Below, one piece after another: positions 17,569 to 23,157 of a stretch of 64,000 nucleotides of DNA. Position 1 is the first letter of the stretch, and the number at the start of each line of letters is the position of its first letter. The notes under the pieces are model-generated. The model searched no databases. It worked only from the letters and a program-made list of their open reading frames with translations, and was not told the DNA's origin. The translations under genes and the position numbers were made by a program. Origin of the DNA: CAVTBT01 sp963733065 (GTDB lineage: Bacteria > Actinomycetota > Thermoleophilia > Gaiellales > Gaiellaceae); NCBI GenBank assembly GCA_963733065.1, contig CAVTBT010000005.1, positions 372,001-436,000 of the forward strand. The letters run 5' to 3'.

Positions 17569-17915
17569 TGGCCCGGGCAACGGCGCCGGCCGCGGCGCTC
17601 GTCGCCGCGGCGGCGCTCGTGCTCGTCGCGGCGTGCGGCGGCTCGGACGACGACGCCACCCCGGTGGCGACGACGGAAGTGACGATGGCCAAGAGCTACC
17701 GCTTCGAGCCGAAGCGGATCGAGGTCACGGCCGGACAGAGCGTCACGTGGACGAACGACGACAACTTCACCCACACCGTACGGGTCGACGGACGGGACGA
17801 CCACGAGGTCGAGCCCGGCGAGCAGGTCTCGATCTCGTTCGCCGACCCGGGCACCTACCACTACGTGTGCACCCTGCACCGCCGCGACATGGACGGCGAG
17901 GTGATCGTGCAGTGA
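17568..17915 (+). CDS. Plastocyanin/azurin-like cupredoxin lipoprotein
   Basis: ATG 17568 overlaps the previous stop. The 115-residue protein has a lipoprotein signal peptide with lipobox LVAACGG (cysteine about residue 23) and a cupredoxin domain. The type 1 copper ligands are visible: His in NFTHTV, Cys in YVCTLH, the following His, and Met in RRDMDG. It should be a lipid-anchored single-electron carrier on the outer face of the membrane, possibly feeding the cytochrome oxidase. Its stop overlaps the next GTG, continuing a coupled series of genes. Confidence 0.88.
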   Translation: MARATAPAAALVAAAALVLVAACGGSDDDATPVATTEVTMAKSYRFEPKRIEVTAGQSVTWTNDDNFTHTVRVDGRDDHEVEPGEQVSISFADPGTYHYVCTLHRRDMDGEVIVQ

Positions 17916-18379
17916 CCGCGCCCGCCGGCGTGGAACGCGACATCGCAATCGTGGCGTGCGCGGTCAGCGCCGGCGTGCACGCGGCGCTCGCACCTGAGCA
18001 TCTCGAGGACGGCGTCCTCGCCGGGGCCGGCTTCGCCGGCTCCGCGCTGGCGCTGACCGTCGTGGCGGTCGCGCTCACCCGAGGGTCCGGGCGGATCGCG
18101 GTCGCGGCCGCCGCGACGATGCTGGGTGGGCTGCTCGCGAGCTATGCGGTCGTCGCAACGACCGGCCTTCCCCTCGTTCATCCCGAGCCCGAGCCGGTCG
18201 AGCCGATCGCGGTCTTCACGAAGGCCGTGGAAGCGCTCGGCCTCGCGGCGTGTGCCCTCCTGCTGCGGCGCGCGCGCCCGGTAGCCCGCCCTATCCCGGT
18301 GGGTCTGGCCGCGCTGATCGCCGTCTTCACGTCGTTCGCGGCCCTCGCCCTCACCAGCGGTCACGCCGGCCACGGGTAA
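17912..18379 (+). CDS. Integral membrane protein with H-x3-LAPEH motif, unknown function
   Basis: GTG 17912 overlaps the cupredoxin stop. The 155-residue protein has about four to five membrane helices, a conserved-looking VHAALAPEHLEDG near the N-terminus and a histidine-containing GHAGHG C-terminus. Histidines at both ends could bind metal, but this is inference. The strict coupling to a cupredoxin lipoprotein suggests a shared role in extracytoplasmic redox or copper handling. Confidence 0.65.
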   Translation: MTAPAGVERDIAIVACAVSAGVHAALAPEHLEDGVLAGAGFAGSALALTVVAVALTRGSGRIAVAAAATMLGGLLASYAVVATTGLPLVHPEPEPVEPIAVFTKAVEALGLAACALLLRRARPVARPIPVGLAALIAVFTSFAALALTSGHAGHG

Positions 18380-18408
18380 GGCCCGGCGCCGACCTGACAC
18401 GAACGAGC

Positions 18409-18627
18409 ATGCGCACCCAGACCGAACGGCGACCCGAGCGCGGCGCAGTGCTCGCATGGCGGCGCGACCAGCTCCTCGCGTGCGGCTTCGGCGGCCGGGC
18501 GGCGTCGGCGCTCGCACGGGACGAGCGGTACGACCTTCATGCGCTGATCGAGCTCGTCGAGCGAGGCTGCTCGCCGCCACTGGCGGCGAGGATCCTGGCG
18601 CCGTCGGACGACGAGGTCGACGCATGA
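18409..18627 (+). CDS. Small cytoplasmic protein, unknown function
   Basis: The 72-residue protein starts at ATG 18409 and contains RRDQLLACGFG, DERYDLHALIELVERGC and AARILAPSDDE, a pattern I associate with short uncharacterised actinobacterial proteins. No membrane segment is present. It follows the membrane protein by 29 bases, and its stop overlaps the sigma-factor ATG by four bases. Tight coupling suggests a role connected with the sigma factor. Confidence 0.65.
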   Translation: MRTQTERRPERGAVLAWRRDQLLACGFGGRAASALARDERYDLHALIELVERGCSPPLAARILAPSDDEVDA

Positions 18628-19322
18628 GCGCCGCGCCCGCGCCTATCGTGACGGCGGTGACCCCGCAACCGGCCGCGCCTCCTCAGCCTGAGCCCGGGCT
18701 CGACGACGAGTCGCGTGAGTGGCTGCGTGCGCTCCGCTCCGACGGCGCCACTCGTGACGAGGGCGTGGCGCGGCTGCACGCGCTGCTCCTGCGGGCGGCG
18801 CGCTTCGAGGTGGCCCGGCGTCGCGCAGCGCTGCCCCACCTCCGCGGCAACGACTTCGATGATCTCGCCAACCAGGCCGCCGACGACGCGCTCGTCAGCG
18901 TCCTGCGCCGGCTCGACGACTTCCGCGGCGCGAGCCGCTTCACGACCTGGGCGTACAAGTTCGCCCTGCTGGAGGCCGCCGTGAAGCTGCGGAAACGCTC
19001 GTGGCAGGGTCGTGAGGTGCCGCTCGAGCCGGCGGGCTGGGACTTGACCTCGAGCGATCGGCCCGGCCCGGACGACGCCGCCGAGCAGCGCGAGCTGGTG
19101 CAGACCGTGAGCCGTGCGATCGCGGAGTACCTGACGCCGCACCAGCGCCACGTGCTCGTCGCCCTGACGCTGAACGGCGTGCCGATCGACGTGCTCGCCG
19201 ACCGCCTGGGCACGAGCCGGGGCGCCCTCTACAAGACGCTGCACGACGCCCGCCGCAAGCTTCGCGCCGAGCTGGAGCGCTCGGGCTACGCGCCCGCGGC
19301 GCACCGGAAGGAGGAGACGTGA
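18624..19322 (+). CDS. ECF-type (sigma-70 family) RNA polymerase sigma factor
   Basis: The 232-residue protein has an unusual Pro/Ala-rich N-terminal extension (about 1-25). Region 2 follows, with DFDDLANQAADDALVSVLRR and FRGASRFTTWAYKFALLEA, then a linker and region 4 (LTPHQRHVLVALTLNGVPIDVLADRLGTSRGALYKTLHDARRKL in separate helices). It should direct RNA polymerase to a small regulon. It is followed directly by a zinc-finger anti-sigma factor, overlapping by four bases, so it is probably held inactive until a signal, perhaps redox, releases it. Confidence 0.9.
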   Translation: MSAAPAPIVTAVTPQPAAPPQPEPGLDDESREWLRALRSDGATRDEGVARLHALLLRAARFEVARRRAALPHLRGNDFDDLANQAADDALVSVLRRLDDFRGASRFTTWAYKFALLEAAVKLRKRSWQGREVPLEPAGWDLTSSDRPGPDDAAEQRELVQTVSRAIAEYLTPHQRHVLVALTLNGVPIDVLADRLGTSRGALYKTLHDARRKLRAELERSGYAPAAHRKEET

Positions 19323-19549
19323 TGGAGCCCCGCGACCCGCCGAGCGCGCTCGCGCGCCTCCTCGGCCCGACCGGCCCCGAGGTGGGCTGCGACGAGTGCT
19401 TCGAGCAGCTCGACCGCTACGTCGAGCTGGAGCTCGCCGGCGCGGACGCGGACGCGGTCGTCCCCGGCCTGCGGGCGCACCTCGAGGGCTGCCCCGCGTG
19501 TCGCGAGGAGTACGAGAGCCTGCGGGCGCTCGTCGGCGGCGGCGAATGA
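19319..19549 (+). CDS. Zinc-finger (ZAS/zf-HC2) anti-sigma factor
   Basis: The 76-residue protein contains the anti-sigma signature with H-x3-C-x2-C in AHLEGCPACREE and an upstream VGCDECFEQLDRYVE, as in RsrA-type zinc-binding anti-sigma domains. There is no membrane helix, so it would be a soluble sensor. GTG 19319 and ATG 19322 are both possible starts, and the Shine-Dalgarno AAGGAGG just upstream serves either. It overlaps the sigma gene and should bind its product, releasing it on oxidation or zinc loss. That last step is inferred from the family. Confidence 0.85.
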   Translation: MMEPRDPPSALARLLGPTGPEVGCDECFEQLDRYVELELAGADADAVVPGLRAHLEGCPACREEYESLRALVGGGE

Positions 19550-19599
19550 GGGACGCCGACCCGCTCCTGGCCGTCAGCTGGAACAGCGCCTACTGGTGA
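19546..19599 (+). CDS. Possible 17-codon coupled peptide ORF
   Basis: An ATG overlaps the anti-sigma stop in the ATGA arrangement used throughout this window. It opens a 17-residue frame ending AVSWNSAYW and a TGA at 19597-19599. The same frame then stays open for a further 48 codons with G/C-rich third positions. It may be a real short peptide, a longer protein broken by a nonsense error, or chance. Confidence 0.3.
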   Translation: MRDADPLLAVSWNSAYW

Positions 19600-19860
19600 T
19601 CGCACGATCACGCCGCCCGTGTGGCGGCGGAGGTGGCGCGCGCGTCGGGCCCGCGCGAGCTGCGACGTCCGTTCTGGCGCCGGCTGCGCCTCGCCGGCTT
19701 CGGAAAAGGCGAGGGGCCGCCAGTGGCGGCCCCTCGATCCCGGTAGCAGCGTTGGAGTGGTAGAGGCGCTTCCGGCCTAGGCTGGTGGCCCGGCGGCGCG
19801 AAACGCGAGTCCCCTACGCGTGGCTATGGCGATTCCCCGATGGGTCCCGGGGACACGCCC
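19550..19860. other. 311-base region without a confident gene
   Basis: It holds the tail of the possible 17-codon frame and its in-frame continuation, an intrinsic terminator hairpin oriented for leftward transcripts, and on the minus strand the stretch between the methyltransferase stop and that terminator. No tRNA, rRNA or recognised riboswitch pattern was found. Confidence 0.5.
19702..19735 (-). terminator. Intrinsic terminator (leftward)
   Basis: A perfect 11-base stem GAGGGGCCGCC / GGCGGCCCCTC (19711-19721 and 19725-19735) with a three-base loop is followed on the minus strand by GCCTTTTCC. It would end the transcript of the methyltransferase operon. Read rightward it has no T-tract, but may still slow polymerase after the sigma/anti-sigma genes. 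Confidence 0.7.
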
Positions 19861-19905
19861 CTACCCGCTGGTACCTCCACTGCCGGCACTGCTGGAATCT
19901 GTCAC
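19861..19905 (-). other. Possible 14-codon ORF behind an extended Shine-Dalgarno
   Basis: On the minus strand GGAAAGGAGGTGGTC (complement of 19911-19925) is nearly fully complementary to the usual bacterial 16S rRNA tail. It is followed at about nine bases by a GTG (19905) that opens a 14-codon Ser/Gly-rich frame. The frame is the same as that of the methyltransferase tail, so this is an internal start rather than a separate frame. Whether it is used is unknown. Confidence 0.3.
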
Positions 19906-20457
19906 GTCCGGACCACCTCCTTTCCGCGGTACGGGCACTGTACCGGAACCGGACGACGTGATTTCACCGCGCCACGGCCGCAGCCGCGGCCACCACCCGG
20001 GCACCGCATGGCGGTAGCGCTCGTACGGCGCACCGAAGCGCCGCGCGAGGGTCGGCTCCTCGTAGAACCGGGCGAACAGCACCGTCACGCCGAGGAATGC
20101 GGCGGCGTAGAGAAAGAGCGCGACGCTCCCGAACAGGAGCGCCTGCCCGGCGATCGCGGCCGCGACGGCGAGGTACATCGGGTTGCGGACGTGCCGGTAC
20201 AGGCCGCCGACCACGAGCCGCTCCGTCGGCGCCACCGGGGCCGGCGTACCGACACCTTCGACGACGAAGCGCACGAACGCGTGCACGAGGACGAGCACCC
20301 CCGCCGAAACGAGCACTGCGCCGGCGAAACGCACGGCGGCAGGCCAGGCGTGGTCGACGTCCCAGCCCGTGATCAGCCACGGGACGAGGCCCGCCACCAC
20401 CCCCGGTGCCAGGACCAGGAAGACCGCGCTGCCGAGTGCCGCGCGCGCCCGGCCCAC
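19861..20457 (-). CDS. Isoprenylcysteine carboxyl methyltransferase-like membrane protein
   Basis: The 198-residue protein starts at GTG 20457 and has about four to five membrane helices. The family core GGLYRHVRNPMYLAV, FARFYEEPTLARRFG and YERYRHAVPGWWPR is shared with ICMT and phospholipid-methyltransferase-like (PEMT/NnrU-type) enzymes, which use S-adenosylmethionine. Family proteins usually end near WPRLRPW, here about residue 167. The last 31 residues are a low-complexity Ser/Gly tail whose DNA contains an extended Shine-Dalgarno sequence and an internal GTG. It lies four bases after the O-methyltransferase gene. Confidence 0.78.
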   Translation of the reverse strand: MGRARAALGSAVFLVLAPGVVAGLVPWLITGWDVDHAWPAAVRFAGAVLVSAGVLVLVHAFVRFVVEGVGTPAPVAPTERLVVGGLYRHVRNPMYLAVAAAIAGQALLFGSVALFLYAAAFLGVTVLFARFYEEPTLARRFGAPYERYRHAVPGWWPRLRPWRGEITSSGSGTVPVPRKGGGPDVTDSSSAGSGGTSG

Positions 20458-20461
20458 CGGC

Positions 20462-21046
20462 TCAGCGCAGGACGACGGTCAGCTCGACCCCGCGATCGAG
20501 CGGCACCGTCACCGACGAGACCGTCGGGTCGGCCTGCCGCGCGGCGCTGTAGGCGGCCAGCGACTCGTGCGAGAGGACGTTGTCGGCCAACACCACGCCG
20601 CCGGGCTCGAGCACGTTCCGGGCGAGGCCGAAGAGCCGCTCGTAGTCGTCTTTCTCGGCGTCGAGGAAGACCACGTCGAACGCGTCGTCGAGCCGCGCCA
20701 GGGTGTCGAAGGCGTCGCCCTCCACCAGCTCGGCCCACTCCTCGAGCCCGGCCTCCGCGACATTGGCTCGCCAGGCCTCGCACTTCGCCGGATCGTCCTC
20801 GAGTGACAGCACCCGGCCGCCGAGGTACCGAGCCGCGGCGGCGAGCCAGATCGCGGAGTAGCCGCGGGAGCCGCCGATCTCGAGCACCTCGCACCCGGCC
20901 TGGGGGGCGACGTACCCGAACAGGAAGCGGCCGGTCGTCGGCGCAACGGCGCGGGAACGCTGCTCGCTCGGCACGCCGCGGGCGCGCTCGTCGGCGTCCT
21001 CCGCCTCGAGGCGCTCCAGCACGGCACGCACCCGCTCGTCGAGCAC
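20462..21046 (-). CDS. SAM-dependent O-methyltransferase (caffeoyl-CoA/catechol O-MT family)
   Basis: The 194-residue class I methyltransferase has the SAM-binding motif VLEIGGSRGYSAIWLA, the acidic motif LSLEDD, and the family metal-site stretch DVVFLDAEKDDYERLF with VLADNVLSHE. Such enzymes methylate small phenolic or catecholic compounds using a divalent metal. The substrate here is unknown. It is the first gene of a two-gene operon with the membrane methyltransferase. The 106-base gap upstream to the Rieske stop contains a long palindrome. Confidence 0.82.
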   Translation of the reverse strand: MLDERVRAVLERLEAEDADERARGVPSEQRSRAVAPTTGRFLFGYVAPQAGCEVLEIGGSRGYSAIWLAAAARYLGGRVLSLEDDPAKCEAWRANVAEAGLEEWAELVEGDAFDTLARLDDAFDVVFLDAEKDDYERLFGLARNVLEPGGVVLADNVLSHESLAAYSAARQADPTVSSVTVPLDRGVELTVVLR

Positions 21047-21101
21047 CGCCTGAACCTACCGCGCGGACGGCGGGCGCTGCTGCGCGCGAAGGCGTCAGCC
21101 A

Positions 21102-21130
21102 GGCGTGACGGTGTCAGACACCGTCACGCC
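21102..21130. repeat. 29-base near-perfect palindrome
   Basis: GGCGTGACGGTGTC (21102-21115), a single A, then GACACCGTCACGCC (21117-21130). The stem is perfect. It lies between the Rieske gene and the O-methyltransferase gene, both leftward. It has no T-tract, so it could be a terminator stem, a REP-like element or a protein-binding site. Confidence 0.7.
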
Positions 21131-21152
21131 CACGGGACGCCTGCGTGCCCGC

Positions 21153-21467
21153 CTAGGGCACCTCGACGACCACGACGCCGTCGCGCACGCGCACCGGGAA
21201 CGTCTCCACGGGCAGGTACGCGGGGAGCGTGAGCGGCCGCCCGCTGCGGATGTCGAAGCGCGAGCCGTGGCGAGGGCAGACGACGACGCACTCGTCCGGC
21301 TCCCAGTCGCCCTCGCAGAGCGGCCCGTCGTCGTGGGAGCAGCGGTCCTCGATGGCGACGAGATCGCCGTCGCAGTTGTAGACGCCGATCTCGAGCGGGC
21401 CTGCGCTCACGAGCCTCATCGTCCCCGGCGGCAGCTCGTCGGCGGGGCAGACGTCGACCTCGGCCAC
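21153..21467 (-). CDS. Rieske-type [2Fe-2S] ferredoxin
   Basis: The 104-residue protein has the Rieske cluster ligands C-x-H in EDRCSHDDG and C-x2-H in VVVCPRHGSRFD, followed by the usual DIRSGRPL and a hydrophobic C-terminal strand. There is no signal peptide, so it is a soluble ferredoxin like the non-haem dioxygenase type. It starts with GTG 21467, five bases after sufU. Rieske ferredoxins are known neighbours of actinobacterial suf genes, and it may be a client or an electron carrier of Fe-S assembly. Confidence 0.9.
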   Translation of the reverse strand: MAEVDVCPADELPPGTMRLVSAGPLEIGVYNCDGDLVAIEDRCSHDDGPLCEGDWEPDECVVVCPRHGSRFDIRSGRPLTLPAYLPVETFPVRVRDGVVVVEVP

Positions 21468-21471
21468 GGCG

Positions 21472-21906
21472 CTAGGCGAGCCTGAGGTCGTTCGCCGCGG
21501 TGCCCCACTCCTCGGGCAGCGGCGTGCCCTTCGACTTGTGGAGCGCGACCTTGAGCACCCCGAGCCCGAGGATCGCGCACTTCAGGCGAACGGGGGTGAG
21601 CGGGATGCCGATCTCCTCTAGCAGCTCGTCCTTCTCCATCGTCGCGATCTCCTGGGCCGTCCGGCCTTTGACGAGCTCCGTGAGCATCGAGGTCGCCGCC
21701 TGCGAGATCGCACAGCCGCGCCCCTCGAAGCCGATCGCCTCGACGATGTCGCCGTCGCCGAAGCGCACGGACACCGTCACCTCGTCACCGCAGAGCGGGT
21801 TCTGCCCCTCCGCCATCGCATCGGCAGGCTCGAGCAGGCCGTGCGAGCGCGGGTTCTTGTAGTGGTCCAGGATGACTTCCCGGTAGAGCTGGTCGAACTC
21901 GGACAC
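21472..21906 (-). CDS. sufU: SufU, Fe-S assembly scaffold/sulfur transfer protein
   Basis: GTG 21906 gives 144 residues, and the frame upstream of it is a shadow of sufS. The protein has the three conserved cysteines and aspartate of SufU in NPLCGDEV, GCAISQAATSML and RLKCAILG, plus the N-terminal LYREVILDHYKNPR. SufU is zinc-binding and accepts persulfide sulfur from SufS in Gram-positive bacteria. It starts two bases after the sufS stop, consistent with a SufS-SufU pair. Confidence 0.93.
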   Translation of the reverse strand: MSEFDQLYREVILDHYKNPRSHGLLEPADAMAEGQNPLCGDEVTVSVRFGDGDIVEAIGFEGRGCAISQAATSMLTELVKGRTAQEIATMEKDELLEEIGIPLTPVRLKCAILGLGVLKVALHKSKGTPLPEEWGTAANDLRLA

Positions 21907-21908
21907 GC

Positions 21909-23153
21909 CTACCCCAGCGCCTTCTTGACCTTGTGCAGCCCGTCGACGAGGCGGTCGATCTCCTCGGGGATCGTGTAGACGTAGAAGCTCGCGCGGTTCG
22001 TGGCCGGCACGCCCAGCTTGTGCATGAGCGGCTGGCAGCAGTGGTGGCCTGCCCTGATGGCCACGTTCTCGAAATCGAGCACCTGCGCCACGTCGTGCGG
22101 GTGCACCCCGTCGACGTTGAAGGACACGATGCCCGCCCGCCGCGCGGCCGGCGGCCCGTACGACGTCACCCACGGCAGCTCGGAGAGGCGCTCGAGCGCG
22201 TAGGCGGCCAACTCGTGCTCGTGGCGCTCGATGGCGTCGAAGCCGATGGCCTCGAGGTAGTCGATGGCCGCGCCGAAGCCGACGGCCTCGGCCATCGGCG
22301 ACGTGCCCGCCTCGTACTTGTGCGGCAGCTCGCCCCAGGTCGTCTCGTCGACGCCGACCGACCGGATCATGTGGCCGCCGACGAGGAACGGCTCCATCCG
22401 CTCCAGCAGCTCGGCCCGGCCCCAGAGCGCCCCGACGCCGCTCGGGCCGCACATCTTGTGGGCCGAGATCGCGACGAAGTCCGCGCCGAGCGCCTGCACG
22501 TCGAGGCGGCGGTGCGGCGCGGCCTGCGCGGCGTCGGCGACCATGATCGCCCCGCGCTCGTGCGCCCACGCGGCGAGCCGCTCGATCGGGTTCACGGTGC
22601 CGAGCGAGTTCGAGACGACGCCGGTGGCCACGACCTTGACGTCGCCGTCGCGCCCGAGCGCGTCGAGCTCGTCGAGACGCAGCTCGCCGTGATCGTCGAG
22701 CGCGATCATCCGGAAGCTCGCCCCGGTCCGGCGCGCGACGAACTGCCAGGGCACGAAGTTCGAATGGTGCTCGAGCTCGGTGACGAGCACCACGTCTCCA
22801 GGCCCGAGGTGCTCCAGGCCCCAGGCGTACGCCACGAGGTTCAGCGCCTCCGTCGCGTTGCGGACGAAGATCACCTCGCGTGCCGCCGGAGCGTTCAGCA
22901 GCGCGCGCACCTTCTCGCGGGCGTTCTCGAGCCCCTCGGTGGCCCGCTCGGCCAGTCGATAGACGCCCCGGTGCACGTTCGCGTAGGACGTCTCGTAGAA
23001 CTCGGTCATCGCGTCCAGCATCTGCCGCGGCTTCTGCGAGCTCGCGGCAGAGTCGAGGAACGCCACCGTGCGGCCGTTCGTCAGCTCCTCGAGGAACGGA
23101 AAGTCGGCCCGGATGCGGTCGGTGTCGAGGCTCTGCTGGGCGGTGACTGCCAC
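21909..23153 (-). CDS. sufS: SufS cysteine desulfurase
   Basis: The 414-residue PLP enzyme removes sulfur from cysteine for Fe-S cluster assembly. It has the PLP lysine in AISAHKMCGPSGVG and the active-site cysteine loop AIRAGHHCCQPLMHKLG, which marks the type II (SufS) group. The start is GTG 23153. TACCAT lies six bases upstream, inside the end of the P-type ATPase gene, so sufS probably has its own promoter. SufB, SufC and SufD are encoded about 9 kb away. Confidence 0.95.
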   Translation of the reverse strand: MAVTAQQSLDTDRIRADFPFLEELTNGRTVAFLDSAASSQKPRQMLDAMTEFYETSYANVHRGVYRLAERATEGLENAREKVRALLNAPAAREVIFVRNATEALNLVAYAWGLEHLGPGDVVLVTELEHHSNFVPWQFVARRTGASFRMIALDDHGELRLDELDALGRDGDVKVVATGVVSNSLGTVNPIERLAAWAHERGAIMVADAAQAAPHRRLDVQALGADFVAISAHKMCGPSGVGALWGRAELLERMEPFLVGGHMIRSVGVDETTWGELPHKYEAGTSPMAEAVGFGAAIDYLEAIGFDAIERHEHELAAYALERLSELPWVTSYGPPAARRAGIVSFNVDGVHPHDVAQVLDFENVAIRAGHHCCQPLMHKLGVPATNRASFYVYTIPEEIDRLVDGLHKVKKALG

Positions 23154-23157
23154 CGTC

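Noticed and set aside
19597..19599. Selenocysteine at the in-frame TGA after the 17-codon peptide
   Set aside because: No SECIS-like stem directly follows and no selenocysteine machinery is in view. A sequencing error or a true stop is simpler.
19750..19905. Possible riboswitch (c-di-AMP or other) in the gap after the sigma/anti-sigma genes
   Set aside because: There are GGGGAC and CCCCGGG stretches, but no complete consensus, and no gene downstream on either strand that it could control.
19908..19930. A plus-strand sequence like the 16S rRNA 3' end (GGACCACCTCCTTTCC)
   Set aside because: No rRNA sequence lies upstream of it on the plus strand. It is better read on the minus strand as an extended Shine-Dalgarno.
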